Below are positions 52,618 to 61,723 of a stretch of DNA of 64,000 bases, piece by piece (position 1 is the first letter of the stretch; every line of letters begins with the position of its first letter). Source of the DNA: Tessaracoccus sp. SD287 (GTDB lineage: Bacteria > Actinomycetota > Actinomycetes > Propionibacteriales > Propionibacteriaceae); contig NZ_JADIJQ010000002.1 in assembly GCF_017355265.1 (NCBI RefSeq), forward strand, positions 1-64,000, in the 5' to 3' direction. Under the pieces are notes generated by a model. That model had not been told where the DNA came from and searched no databases. It was given only the letters and a program-made list of their open reading frames with translations. The position numbers and the translations under genes are program-made.

Positions 52618-53772
52618 ATGCCTGGCCCATCAGCACCGCCCGCCGCAGCCGCCGCAGCCGCCGCGCCCGCCACTGCCCCCTCGGCCGCCGCGCCGACCAC
52701 CCCCACCGCACCGTCCGCGTCGACCCTTGATGGCACGCTCGCCGCCATCGTGGGGGTCAGCGCCTCGGCAATGCAGCAGGCCAGGACGTTGCAGGGTCAC
52801 CTGACCAAGCCGCCGGGCAGCCTGGGCGTGCTCGAGGACGTCGGCATTCGGCTGGCGGGCATCGCCGATGCCTGTCCGCCGCCGTTGCCCACCCCCGCCG
52901 TCGTCGGCATCTTCGCCGGTGACCATGGCGTCTGCGCGCAGGGTGTCAGCCCGTGGCCGCAGGCGGTCACGGTGCAAATGCTGATGAACATGGCAGCCGG
53001 CGGTGCCGCCATCAACGTGCTCACCCGCCAACTGGGTGCTACCACGATCATCACCGACGTCGGCGTGGCCACCGCGCATGACGGGCATCCGTCGGTGCGC
53101 CAGCGCACCGTGCGTCGTGGCACCGCCGACCTGTCCGTGGGACCGGCCATGTCCGTGGAGGAGGCGCGGGCCGCCATCGAGGTCGGCATCGAGACTGCCC
53201 AGCAGGCCATCGCTGACGGTGCCCGCTGCCTGCTCACCGGCGAGATGGGCATCGGCAACACCACCCCCAGCAGCGCCCTGGTGGCCGTCTTCACCCGGGC
53301 GGCCCCGGCCGACGTGATCGGACGCGGGGCCGGCGCCGACGACCAGATGATGGCCACCAAGACCCGCGTGGTCACCGACGCCCTGGCGCTGCACCGCCCC
53401 GACCCCACCGACCCGCTGGCGGTGCTGGCGGCCGTCGGTGGCCTGGAGCACGCTGCCCTGACCGGGTTCATCCTGGCCGCCGCGGCCCACCGGGTGCCGG
53501 TCATCCTGGACGGCCTGATTGCCTGCTCCGCCGCCTGCGTGGCGGTCGCCTTCAACGATGACGTCCGCGGCTACCTGGTCTCCGGGCATGCCGGCGCCGA
53601 ACCAGGCATCAGGTTGGCCCTCACCCATCTGGGGTTGCATCCGCTGGTGGATCTGGGCCTGCGGCTGGGCGAGGGCACCGGTGCGGTGCTGGCGCTGCCG
53701 TTGGTCGAGGCGGCGGCGCGGGTGATGAACGAGATGGCGACCTTCGAGTCAGCCGGCGTGTCGGGGTCATGA
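52618..53772 (+). CDS. cobT: nicotinate-nucleotide:dimethylbenzimidazole phosphoribosyltransferase
   Basis: 384 aa. Makes alpha-ribazole phosphate, activating the lower ligand for cobalamin. Motifs include LTKPPGSLGVLEDVGIRLAGI, VGIFAGDHGVCAQGVSPWPQ, LTGEMGIGNTTPSSAL, DGLIACSAACVAV and the C-terminal LRLGEGTGAVLALPLVEAAARVMNEMATF with the catalytic Glu. The first about 38 residues are an Ala/Pro/Ser/Thr-rich tail (APPAAAAAAAAPATAPSAAA) not seen in most CobT proteins. ATG 52618 has only a weak ribosome site. It overlaps cobU by four bases (ATGA); cobS follows. Confidence 0.95.
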   Translation: MPGPSAPPAAAAAAAAPATAPSAAAPTTPTAPSASTLDGTLAAIVGVSASAMQQARTLQGHLTKPPGSLGVLEDVGIRLAGIADACPPPLPTPAVVGIFAGDHGVCAQGVSPWPQAVTVQMLMNMAAGGAAINVLTRQLGATTIITDVGVATAHDGHPSVRQRTVRRGTADLSVGPAMSVEEARAAIEVGIETAQQAIADGARCLLTGEMGIGNTTPSSALVAVFTRAAPADVIGRGAGADDQMMATKTRVVTDALALHRPDPTDPLAVLAAVGGLEHAALTGFILAAAAHRVPVILDGLIACSAACVAVAFNDDVRGYLVSGHAGAEPGIRLALTHLGLHPLVDLGLRLGEGTGAVLALPLVEAAARVMNEMATFESAGVSGS

Positions 53773-54413
53773 GCGAGTTCCACGTCCGCGTGGACCGGGG
53801 CTCCGCCGAGGCGCAACGCTTGCTGCAGGACCTGGCACGTGTGGCGACCGTGACACCCGTGGCCGCACCTGACGCCCGGCCCACCACGACCCTGGTGCTG
53901 GGCGGAGCCCGGTCCGGGAAGTCGCACTGGGCGGAACAGCAGTTCGACCAGGAGGCATCGGTCGACTACGTCGCCACCTCCGAACCGCAGCCCGATGACC
54001 CGGAATGGCAGGCTCGGGTTGATGCCCACCGCCAGCGTCGTCCCGGCCACTGGCAGACCATCGAGACCCTTGATCTGGTGAGGTTGCTCGGCGCCGACAG
54101 CACGACGCCATTGCTGGTCGACTGCCTGACACTGTGGCTGACCCACCACCTCGACCACCTGGACGCCTGGACGCAACCCACCGAGAGGTGGCGTCAGGGC
54201 CTGGACCAGACCGTCGCCGCCCTCGTCGACGCCCTCACCGGCACCGGCCGCCAAGTGGTGCTGGTCAGCAACGAGGTCGGCTCGGGGGTGGTGCCCTCGA
54301 CAGCGTCTGGTCGGCTCTTCCAGGACGAACTGGGACGCCTCAATGCCCGGGTGGCGGCCTGTTGCGACCGCGTCGTCCTGTGCACCGCCGGCATCGCGCA
54401 GCGGCTCAAGTGA
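53769..54413 (+). CDS. cobU: adenosylcobinamide kinase/guanylyltransferase
   Basis: 214 aa. Phosphorylates adenosylcobinamide and then adds GMP, in the nucleotide-loop pathway. The P-loop LVLGGARSGKSHWAEQQF starts at residue 42, so about 40 residues precede the usual CobU start. VATSEPQPDDPEWQARVDAHRQRRPGHW (with the guanylylated-His region) and VLVSNEVGSGVVPSTASGRLFQDELG follow. The N-terminal extension (MSEFHVRVDRGSAEAQRLLQD) has no known function. It is coupled to cobT by an ATGA overlap and lies 73 bp before cobS. Confidence 0.93.
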   Translation: MSEFHVRVDRGSAEAQRLLQDLARVATVTPVAAPDARPTTTLVLGGARSGKSHWAEQQFDQEASVDYVATSEPQPDDPEWQARVDAHRQRRPGHWQTIETLDLVRLLGADSTTPLLVDCLTLWLTHHLDHLDAWTQPTERWRQGLDQTVAALVDALTGTGRQVVLVSNEVGSGVVPSTASGRLFQDELGRLNARVAACCDRVVLCTAGIAQRLK

Positions 54414-54486
54414 GGGGTCGCGACGTGGCCGGCCGGGCTGACGGCAGGCACCCCAGGATGGGACCACATGGCCGAGAGGACACACC

Positions 54487-55305
54487 ATGAGCCGTGAACC
54501 CCACCCGCTGCATGCCTCCATGGGACTGTTCACCACCATCCCGGTGCCCCCCATCACTGACCTGACGCGACGCACAGCCACGCGCGCCATGGCCGCATTT
54601 CCCGTTGTCGGGTCGCTATTGGGGATTGCTGGGGCGGTGGTGCTGGTCGCGCTCACCGCGATCGACCAGCCATGGCTGGGGGCGGTGCTGGCGGTGGCGG
54701 CGCTCGCCTGGCTGACCGGCGGACTCCATCTGGACGGGGTCGCCGACACCGCCGACGGGCTGGGTTCCCGGCGTGACCCTGAAACGGCGCTGGCCATCAT
54801 GAAACGTTCCGACATCGGACCGATGGGCGTGATCACCCTGCTGATGGTGCTGCTGGTCGACGTCACCTCATTGGTCGGGTTGACCGCGGCCAGCGACCCC
54901 AGCGGGCGTGGACTCTGGCTCGGGGCGACCGCATGGGTCGTGGCGACCACGACGGGCCGCGTGGTCGTGGTGTGGGCCACGACCACCGCCGGCCCCGTGG
55001 CCCGCCCGGGTGGATTCGGGGCCCTCTTCCACCAGACCAGCGCACCCGCCACGGCGCTGGCTCATTCCGTGCTGGTGGTGTTGGGCTCAGCGGCCGCAGG
55101 CTGGTGGGCGGCCGGCGTGCCCGGATTGGTCGTCCTGCCGGTGGCCGTGCTGGTGGGCCATGGTCTTGCCCACCTCTGGCATCGTCATCTGGTCAGACGT
55201 CTGGGTGGCCATACCGGCGACACCTTCGGTTCGTTGGTGGAACTGACCCAGTCGGTCGTGCTGGTCACCGCGGCCATCGGCATGGGCATCGCCACCCAGT
55301 TCTGA
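54487..55305 (+). CDS. cobS: adenosylcobinamide-GDP ribazoletransferase (cobalamin synthase)
   Basis: 272-aa polytopic membrane enzyme that joins adenosylcobinamide-GDP with alpha-ribazole (phosphate). The Mg2+-binding motif GGLHLDGVADTADGLGS (about 78-94) is intact and is followed by IMKRSDIGPMGVITLLMVLL. There are about six hydrophobic segments. The N-terminus (HASMGLFTTIPVP) matches the family. It is the last gene of the cobT-cobU-cobS block; the terminator is the long hairpin at 55343-55418. Confidence 0.95.
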   Translation: MSREPHPLHASMGLFTTIPVPPITDLTRRTATRAMAAFPVVGSLLGIAGAVVLVALTAIDQPWLGAVLAVAALAWLTGGLHLDGVADTADGLGSRRDPETALAIMKRSDIGPMGVITLLMVLLVDVTSLVGLTAASDPSGRGLWLGATAWVVATTTGRVVVVWATTTAGPVARPGGFGALFHQTSAPATALAHSVLVVLGSAAAGWWAAGVPGLVVLPVAVLVGHGLAHLWHRHLVRRLGGHTGDTFGSLVELTQSVVLVTAAIGMGIATQF

Positions 55306-55342
55306 GCGCCCCGCCCACCAGCCGGGCGCAAGGACGAAACCC

Positions 55343-55418
55343 GTCAACAACCAAGTACCCAGCGGCACGCGCCCTGCCATAGTGCAGGGCGCGTGCTGCT
55401 GGGACCTCAGTTGTTGAC
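55343..55418. terminator. long bidirectional terminator hairpin
   Basis: The core CCCAGC-gg-CACGCGCCCTGC (55358-55377) pairs with GCAGGGCGCGTG-ct-GCTGGG (55384-55403). Outer arms GTCAACAAC (55343-55351) and GTTGTTGAC (55410-55418) extend it. It lies between the convergent cobS and 2H-phosphoesterase genes and includes the last codons of the latter. Confidence 0.8.
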
Positions 55419-56060
55419 GCTCGGGCTGTCGGCCATCCCCAGGAGCAGGCTCCGGCTCGACCACCGGAACTGGCCACTGGTCAGGTCCAACCGTCCCTCC
55501 GCGGTGAGCGGACCGCTGATGTCGTCGGTGTCGTAGCGCAGCAGGGACACCTCCCCCACCTGCCAGGCACCCGTCGAGGGCAGCGGGGCCAGCAGCGCGC
55601 GTGCCTCGGCCAGCGGCAACCGGGTCGCGTACTGGCCGACGGTCAGGTGGGGACGATAGGTCATGGCGCCGTGGAAGCCGGGGGTGGGCAAGGCGGCGTG
55701 GGCCTGGTGCAGCCAGTCGGAGGCCAGCCCCAGGTAGGGCACCATCGGAAAGCTGTCCCAGCCCTGCGCGACCACCGTGACCGGGCCCCGCAGCAGCGGC
55801 CGCAGCCGCTCGAGGTCCACGACCAGCGCGTCGGGGCCGTATCCGTCAACTCCGGGCCCACGCATCAGGCCCGCGTAACTGATGGTCACGTGCGGCTGGC
55901 GTTCGTAGCGCTCCAGCAGCACCGGTCCGAGGCGCCGCCGGGCCAGGTCCGTCAGCCGGTGCGCAGGCTCGCCCAGCTCGAGGGCCCACACCAGCGCGTG
56001 GCTGCGGCCACCGTGCCAGCCGGGGTCGGCGGCCAGGTTGGGGATCGTCCACTCTGCCAC
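55407..56060 (-). CDS. 2'-5' RNA ligase/2H phosphoesterase-like protein
   Basis: 217 aa. Two H-x-T/S-type motifs, RQPHVTISYAGL and YRPHLTVGQYATRL, about 75 residues apart, are the signature of the 2H phosphoesterase superfamily, and both histidines are intact. The family cleaves cyclic phosphodiesters of RNA or nucleotides; the substrate is unknown. The GTG start at 56060 is supported by TAGCCT (56067-56072, complement) ending 6 nt before it (leaderless). The promoter is divergent from that of the small GNAT. Confidence 0.75.
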   Translation of the reverse strand: MAEWTIPNLAADPGWHGGRSHALVWALELGEPAHRLTDLARRRLGPVLLERYERQPHVTISYAGLMRGPGVDGYGPDALVVDLERLRPLLRGPVTVVAQGWDSFPMVPYLGLASDWLHQAHAALPTPGFHGAMTYRPHLTVGQYATRLPLAEARALLAPLPSTGAWQVGEVSLLRYDTDDISGPLTAEGRLDLTSGQFRWSSRSLLLGMADSPSVNN

Positions 56061-56092
56061 CCCGGCAGGCTACCGCGACTACCGTGGGAGCC

Positions 56093-56380
56093 ATGACCGA
56101 GCACAACGCGTCCATTGCCCGCCATGACGACCGTCACCGCTACGTCCTCACCGCTGACGGCGCCGAAGCCGGCTACATCGAGTTCCATGAGGCCGACGGC
56201 GTCATTGAGATGCCCCACACGATCGTGGACGAGGCCTTCGGTGGGCGCGGCTACGGCAAGGACCTGGCCCGCTTCGCCTTCGACGACGCCCGCGAGCGTG
56301 GCCTGAAGGTGGCCCCGACGTGCCCCTTCCTCGACCGCTACATGCAGAAGAACCCCGAGTACGAGGACCTGCGCGCCTGA
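56093..56380 (+). CDS. small GNAT-like acetyltransferase (YjdJ/YidJ type)
   Basis: 95 aa, the size of the minimal acetyltransferases. The segment MPHTIVDEAFGGRGYGKDLARFAFDDARERGLKVAPTCPFLDRYM contains the shortened CoA-binding motif GGRGYGKDL and the conserved P-x-C-P-F near the C-terminus. In this family the Cys may be functional. TACCGT (56080-56085) ends 7 nt before the ATG, so it is leaderless; the GTG at 56084 lies inside the -10 and is rejected as start. Confidence 0.85.
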   Translation: MTEHNASIARHDDRHRYVLTADGAEAGYIEFHEADGVIEMPHTIVDEAFGGRGYGKDLARFAFDDARERGLKVAPTCPFLDRYMQKNPEYEDLRA

Positions 56381-56467
56381 GCCCACCAGCGGCGAGCGGG
56401 CGGGACCGGCAGCCGGCCCCGCCCAGCCCAGCCCAGCACCGCCCAGCACCGCCCAGCACCGGCAGCC

Positions 56468-59400
56468 TCAGGCCCTGACCACCTTCACGGCCAGGCCCAA
56501 CTCCTCGTCGTTCACCCAACCCTCGCCGGCCGAACCCGCGCCATGCTCGACGCGCTGCACCGACGTGGCCAGCACCTCCTCGGCGATGGTCGCCGCGTGC
56601 ACGCCGATCGCCTCGGCCAGTTCACCGGTGGCCGCCCAGCTGAGCGCGATCCGGTCGGTGATCTGGAAACCGGACGACTTGCGGGCCTCCTGCACGGCGC
56701 GGACGACCTCACGGGCCAGGCCGGCGCGCACCAGCTCGGGCGTCAGCTCCAGGTCGAGGGCCACGGTCTCACCCTGCTCGTTGACCACGCTCCACCCCTC
56801 ACGGGGACGTTCGCTCATGATCACCTCGTCGGCGCTCACCTCCGTGCCGCCCTCGAAGGCCACCATCGCACGTCCGGTCGAGGTCAGCTCGGCTGCCAGC
56901 GCCGCAGCATCAGCCTGGGCGATGGCTGCCGCGACCAGCGGGGTCTGCTTGCCGAAACGCTTGCCGAGCGCCCGGAAGTTGCCCTTGGCCGAGTAGTCGA
57001 CCAGGTCACCGGCCGAGGCGAACGAGCCGACGGACTCGACATTCAACTCCTGGCGCAGTTCGGCCACCAACGACTCGTCCAACTGCCCCAGCGCCAGCGA
57101 GGGCACCAGCAGCCGGGCCAGTGGCTGGCGGGTCTTCATCTTCGACTCCGCCCGCGCGGAGCGTCCGAGTTCGACCAGGCGACGGGTGACGTCCATGGCG
57201 GCACCCAGTTCGGCGTCGACGAGTGACTCGTCGGCCACGGGCCAGGTCGACAGGTGCACCGAGGCCGGGGCCTGCGGGTCGGGGGCGACGACCAGGTCCT
57301 GCCAGACCCGCTCGGTGACGAAGGGGGCCATCGGCGCCATCAACTGGGTCAGCGTGACCAGCGTCGAGTGCAGCGTCGACAGGGCACCGGCGTCGCCGTC
57401 CCAGAAGCGACGACGGCTGCGGCGCACGTACCAGTTCGACAGGTTGTCGATGAACTCCCCGAGCAGGTGCCCGGTGGTCTGGGTGTCGAAGTCCTCCAGG
57501 GCGGCGGTGACCTCGGCCACCAACTGCTGGGTGGACGACGCCAGCCAGCGGTCCAGGACGTGGCTGGGTGCCGTCAGGTCGGCCGGCGTCCAGTCGTTGG
57601 CCCGGGCGTACAGCGCATGGAAGCTGACCGTGTTCCAGTAGGTCAGCATCACCTTGCGGACGACCTCCTGCAGGGCCACGTCACCCACCCGCCGCGGGCT
57701 CCACGGCGACCCGGAGGCGGCCATGAACCAGCGCAGCGCGTCGGCGCCGTGGGTGTCCATCAGCGGGATCGGCAGCAGGATGTTGCCCAGGTGCTTGCTC
57801 ATCTTGCGGCCGTCCTCGGCCAGGATGTGGCCCAGGCACAGCACGTTCTTGTAGCTGGACTCGTCGAAGACCAGGGTACCGATCGCCATCAGGGTGTAGA
57901 ACCAGCCGCGGGTCTGGTCGATGGCCTCGCAGATGAAGTCGGCCGGGTAGGCCTTGGTGAAGGCCTCCACCGAGCCCTCGGCGTAGGGGTAGCCCCACTG
58001 CGCGAAGGGCATCGAACCCGAGTCGAACCAGGCGTCGATGACCTCCGGAACCCGCCGGAAGGTGCCCTCGACCCCGGGCAGGGTGAAGGTGATGTCGTCG
58101 ACGTAGGGGCGGTGCGGGTCGAGCGCGGACTGGTCGCCACCGGTCAGTTCCGAGAGTTCGGCGCGGGACCCGACGCAGACCAGGTGGGTCGGGTCGAGGT
58201 CGTTGCGCCAGATCGGCAATGGGGTGCCCCAGTACCGGTTGCGGCTCAGTGCCCAGTCAATGTTGTTGTCGAGCCAGTCGCCGTAGCGGCCGTGCTTGAT
58301 GTTGTCGGGGAACCAGTTGGTGCCCTCGTTCTCGCGCAGCAGCGCGTCCTTGATCTGGGTGGTCCGGATGTACCACGACGGCTGTGCGTAGTACAGCAAC
58401 GGGGTGTGGCAGCGCCAGCAGTGCGGGTAGCTGTGCTCGTAGTCGAGCTTCTTGAACAACAACCCGCGTTCGCGCAGGTCGGTGACCAGGTCGGCGTCGG
58501 CGGTCTTGAAGAACTGGCCGCCCACCAGGGCCAGGTCGTCGGCGAAGATGCCGTCGGGACGCACCGGGTTGACCATGGGCAGGCCGTAGCGACGGCAGAC
58601 CTGCATGTCGTCGGCGCCGAAGGCGGGGGCCTGGTGCACCAACCCAGTGCCGTCCTCGGTCGTGACGTAGTCGGCCAGCACGACGAAGTGCGAGCGGGTG
58701 CCGGTCTCGGACCGTTGGGCGGCCTCGGGGAAGTCGACCATGGTGAACGGACGATCGTAGGTCCAGTTCTCCATCTCGGCGCCGCTGTGGCGGGCCAGTT
58801 CGAGCCACTGCGGCTGCTCCTCGGCGGGCGTGCCCAGGGCCTTGGCGACCAGGGGCTCGGCGACCACCAGGGTGTCGGTGCCATTGGTGACCACGACGTA
58901 GGTGACCTCGGGGTGGACGGCCACAGCGGTGTTCGAGACCAGGGTCCAGGGGGTGGTGGTCCAGACCAGCAGCGAGGCCCTTCCGGCATGCGGTCCCGAG
59001 GTCAACGGCATCCGGACGTAGACCGAGGGGTCGACGACGTCCTCGTAGCCCTGCGCCAGTTCATGGTCGCTGAGCGTGGTGCCACAACGGGGGCAGTACG
59101 GGGCGACGCGATAGTCCTCGACGAGCAGCCCCTTCTCGAAGACCTGCTTCAGCGCCCACCACACCGATTCGACGTAGGCCGGGTCCATCGTCCAGTAGGC
59201 GTCGTCCATGTTGACCCAGTAGCCCATCCGGGAGGTTAGGTCCTGGAAGGCGTCGACGTGGCGGGTCACCGATTCGCGGCACTTGGCATTGAACTGCTCG
59301 ACACCGAAGGCCTCGATGTCGGGCTTGCCGTTGAAGCCCAACTCCTTCTCCACGGCCAGTTCGACGGGCAGCCCGTGGCAGTCCCAGCCTGCCTTGCGCT

Positions 59401-59677
59401 CGACGTGGTAGCCCTGCATCGTGCGGAAGCGCGGGAAGACGTCCTTGAACACCCGCGCCTCGACGTGGTGCGTCCCCGGCTGGCCGTTCGCGGTGGGGGG
59501 ACCCTCGTAGAAGGTCCAGGGTTCGGCCCCGCGGGTGCGTTCCAGTGAGGCCTCGAAGGTCTTGTGCTGGTCCCAGAAGGCCAGGACCTGGTGTTCGAGT
59601 TCGGGGAACGACACGTGGGCCGGCACGGCGTTGTACGTGCGGGCAGGGTTCGCGGAAACGGCGTTCTCGCTGGTCAT
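56468..59677 (-). CDS. ileS: isoleucyl-tRNA synthetase (long, type 2)
   Basis: 1069 aa. Charges tRNA-Ile and edits valine. The HIGH-equivalent is in GPPTANGQPGTHHVEARVF and the KMSKS loop is LAEDGRKMSKHLGNILLP. The CP1 editing domain lies about 190-400 (LLVWTTTPWTLVSNTAVAVHP with the TTPWT motif) and the anticodon domain follows HLLGEFIDNLSNWYVRRSRRRFW. The length and the GTHH variant are those of eukaryote-like type 2 IleS, a type generally insensitive to mupirocin (family knowledge, not shown here). It is controlled by the T-box leader upstream. Confidence 0.97.
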   Translation of the reverse strand: MTSENAVSANPARTYNAVPAHVSFPELEHQVLAFWDQHKTFEASLERTRGAEPWTFYEGPPTANGQPGTHHVEARVFKDVFPRFRTMQGYHVERKAGWDCHGLPVELAVEKELGFNGKPDIEAFGVEQFNAKCRESVTRHVDAFQDLTSRMGYWVNMDDAYWTMDPAYVESVWWALKQVFEKGLLVEDYRVAPYCPRCGTTLSDHELAQGYEDVVDPSVYVRMPLTSGPHAGRASLLVWTTTPWTLVSNTAVAVHPEVTYVVVTNGTDTLVVAEPLVAKALGTPAEEQPQWLELARHSGAEMENWTYDRPFTMVDFPEAAQRSETGTRSHFVVLADYVTTEDGTGLVHQAPAFGADDMQVCRRYGLPMVNPVRPDGIFADDLALVGGQFFKTADADLVTDLRERGLLFKKLDYEHSYPHCWRCHTPLLYYAQPSWYIRTTQIKDALLRENEGTNWFPDNIKHGRYGDWLDNNIDWALSRNRYWGTPLPIWRNDLDPTHLVCVGSRAELSELTGGDQSALDPHRPYVDDITFTLPGVEGTFRRVPEVIDAWFDSGSMPFAQWGYPYAEGSVEAFTKAYPADFICEAIDQTRGWFYTLMAIGTLVFDESSYKNVLCLGHILAEDGRKMSKHLGNILLPIPLMDTHGADALRWFMAASGSPWSPRRVGDVALQEVVRKVMLTYWNTVSFHALYARANDWTPADLTAPSHVLDRWLASSTQQLVAEVTAALEDFDTQTTGHLLGEFIDNLSNWYVRRSRRRFWDGDAGALSTLHSTLVTLTQLMAPMAPFVTERVWQDLVVAPDPQAPASVHLSTWPVADESLVDAELGAAMDVTRRLVELGRSARAESKMKTRQPLARLLVPSLALGQLDESLVAELRQELNVESVGSFASAGDLVDYSAKGNFRALGKRFGKQTPLVAAAIAQADAAALAAELTSTGRAMVAFEGGTEVSADEVIMSERPREGWSVVNEQGETVALDLELTPELVRAGLAREVVRAVQEARKSSGFQITDRIALSWAATGELAEAIGVHAATIAEEVLATSVQRVEHGAGSAGEGWVNDEELGLAVKVVRA

Positions 59678-59683
59678 GGGGCG

Positions 59684-59883
59684 GTTCCTTCAACACGGCG
59701 GGTCTGGTTGAAGGGACGAGGCGAGCCCCGCGGTACCACCCTTCGTTGGGGCGGTCGCGTCCGGGTCGGACGGGCTGCCCCCACTCATTGCTCGTCGCAG
59801 CCGGGTCTAGTGGGGCACCAGCGGCGCCCGTTCTTCCGGCAGCTCCGGGGTGATGGCCCCATCCATGCCGTGCGACGTGGCCC
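59684..59883 (-). promoter_or_regulatory. T-box riboswitch of ileS, translational type
   Basis: On the complement strand the conserved T-box AAGGGTGGTACCGCGG is at 59728-59743. Upstream, the short stem I carries the candidate specifier ATC (Ile) at 59852-59854 within GGGGCCATCACCCC, followed by GGAGCTGCCGGAAGAACGG. Downstream, CCTTCAAC (59707-59714) and GTTGAAGG (59687-59694) form a perfect 8-bp hairpin that covers the GAAGG ribosome site of ileS. Uncharged tRNA-Ile should free it. The architecture resembles mycobacterial ileS T-boxes. Confidence 0.92.
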
Positions 59884-59913
59884 AGTGTAGGCGCCCGCGG
59901 CGGATGCGCCCAA
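59884..59913 (-). promoter_or_regulatory. promoter of the ileS T-box leader
   Basis: On the complement, TTGGGC (59908-59913) and TACACT (59884-59889) are separated by 18 bp. Transcription would start near 59877, giving a leader of about 200 nt that contains the whole T-box. Confidence 0.6.
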
Positions 59914-59937
59914 GTCGGCACCACCCGGCGCAGCGGT

Positions 59938-59974
59938 TTGCACGAGGTATACCCCCCTGGGTATCTTTGTCTCA
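59938..59974 (+). promoter_or_regulatory. leaderless promoter with CsoR/CstR-type operator
   Basis: -35 TTGCAC (59938-59943) and -10 TATCTT (59962-59967) are 18 bp apart, and the -10 ends 6 nt before ATG 59974. A perfect dyad ATACCC-N4-GGGTAT (59949-59964) fills the spacer and overlaps the -10, like known CstR/CsoR-family operators. The presumed repressor is encoded at 61917-62201 in the same operon. Confidence 0.8.
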
Positions 59975-61665
59975 TGAGTCCTTCTGAACCCGTGCGCCTG
60001 GTCATCGTCGGTGGCGTCGCCGGCGGCATGTCATGCGCTGCCCGTGCCCGCCGACTGGACGAATCTGCCGACATCATCGTCCTGGAACGCGGCGAGCACG
60101 TCTCGTTCGCCAACTGTGGGTTGCCCTACTTCGTGGGGGGCGAGATCACCGATCCGGACAAGCTGCTGGTGCAGACCCCCGACTCGCTGCGCGCGGCGCT
60201 CAACCTGGACGTCCGTCCCGGCCACGACGTCACGGCCGTTGACCCCGAGCGTCGTGAGGTGCTGGTCCGCACCCCCGCCGGTGAGCAGCGAATCAGCTAT
60301 GACGCCCTGGTGCTGGCGCCGGGCGCCCACGCGATCCGTCCACCGATCAGCGGGTTGGACTCGCCGCGGGTCCGCACGCTGCGTACCGTCGCCGACGCCC
60401 TGGCGTTGCGCGGCAGCGTTGATCGTGGGGCGACCCGGGCGGTGGTGCTCGGAGCGGGCTTCATTGGCCTTGAGGCCGCCGAGGCCCTGGCCGGTGCCGG
60501 CCTGCAGGTCAGCGTCGTGGAGTTGGCCGAGCATGTGCTGCCGCCCGTCGAGCCGGAACTGGCCTCACTGGTCACCGAGGAGCTGGGACGCCTGGGCATC
60601 AGCGTCCGCACCGGTGTGGCTGCCAGCGCGATCGAACCGGGCGTGGACCATGACGTCGTGGTGCTGGCCGACGGCAGCCGCCTGGACGCCGACCTGGTCG
60701 TGCTGTCGGTCGGGGTCCGTCCCGACACCGAGGCCTTCGCCTCGGCGGGCATCGAGCGCGACCGCGGCGCGATCGTGGTCGACGAGCATGGTCGCACCTC
60801 GGTTCCCGGCATCTGGGCCGTGGGGGACGCCACCGCCAGCATTGATGCCATCACTGGCGCGCGTCGTCCGGTGGCCCTGGCCGGACCGGCGAACCGGGCC
60901 GGACGGCTGGTCGCCGATGACATCCTGCGTCCCGGCAGCGCCCGGTCCATCCCCCAGCCGGTGGGCACCAGCATCGTCCGGGTCGGCGGCCTGACGGTGG
61001 CCATGACCGGTGCCAACCGCGCGGGTCTGGTCAACGCCGGACGCGACGCCGCGACCATCCACCTGCACCCCCTGCAGCACGCCGGGTACTTCCCCGGGGC
61101 GCAGCAGATCCGCCTGGTGGTGCACTTCGATCGTGCCGACGGGCGACTGCTCGGTGCCCAGGCGGTGGGTGCCGAGGGCGTCGACAAGCGGATCGACGTG
61201 CTGGCCACGGCGCTGCGCGCCGGCATGGCCGTGACCGACCTGATCGACCTGGACCTGGCCTATTCCCCGCCGTACGGCTCGGCCAAGGACCCGGTCAACC
61301 TGGCGGGCATGATCGGGGAGAACCTCATGAACGGCACCCTCAACACGTGGCAGGCCACCGAGGTCGACCAGGTCCTGGACAGCGCCCTGGTGCTGGACGC
61401 CCGCAGCCGGGAGGAGTTCACCGCGGGCCACCTGCCGGGAGCGCTCAACATCCCGCACACCGAACTGCGTGCCCGGCTGGACGAGGTCACCACCGCCGCC
61501 GAGGGCCGCCCGGTCCGGGTTCTGTGCGCCTCCGGGGTCCGGTCCGCCATCGCCCACCGGGTGCTGACGCAGGCAGGTTTCGACTCCGCCTCGCTATCAG
61601 GCGGCATGCTCACCCTGCGCGCCGCGTTGGGCGACCGGGCCGGCGACCTGATCGTGTCTCCCTGA
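59974..61665 (+). CDS. CoA-disulfide reductase-like flavoprotein fused to rhodanese
   Basis: 563 aa. Residues about 1-450 are an FAD/NAD(P)H pyridine-nucleotide-disulfide reductase: VRLVIVGGVAGGMSCAARARRL, the redox Cys in HVSFANCGLPYFVGG (single-Cys CoADR type), a second nucleotide fold VVLGAGFIGLEAAEALAG, and IWAVGDATAS. Residues about 465-563 are a rhodanese domain (LVLDARSREEFTAGHLPGALNIP) with the active-site Cys in VRVLCASGVRSAIAHRVL. CoADR-rhodanese enzymes reduce per- and polysulfides of CoA. It is first gene of a sulfur-stress operon with a CstR-like repressor. Start ATG 59974 is fixed by the leaderless promoter; the GTG-like upstream frame to 59938 is not used. Confidence 0.92.
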   Translation: MSPSEPVRLVIVGGVAGGMSCAARARRLDESADIIVLERGEHVSFANCGLPYFVGGEITDPDKLLVQTPDSLRAALNLDVRPGHDVTAVDPERREVLVRTPAGEQRISYDALVLAPGAHAIRPPISGLDSPRVRTLRTVADALALRGSVDRGATRAVVLGAGFIGLEAAEALAGAGLQVSVVELAEHVLPPVEPELASLVTEELGRLGISVRTGVAASAIEPGVDHDVVVLADGSRLDADLVVLSVGVRPDTEAFASAGIERDRGAIVVDEHGRTSVPGIWAVGDATASIDAITGARRPVALAGPANRAGRLVADDILRPGSARSIPQPVGTSIVRVGGLTVAMTGANRAGLVNAGRDAATIHLHPLQHAGYFPGAQQIRLVVHFDRADGRLLGAQAVGAEGVDKRIDVLATALRAGMAVTDLIDLDLAYSPPYGSAKDPVNLAGMIGENLMNGTLNTWQATEVDQVLDSALVLDARSREEFTAGHLPGALNIPHTELRARLDEVTTAAEGRPVRVLCASGVRSAIAHRVLTQAGFDSASLSGGMLTLRAALGDRAGDLIVSP

Positions 61666-61723
61666 CCACCACCACTCCACCCCAACAATCACCATCACCG
61701 AATACCCAACCCTAAGGAACATC

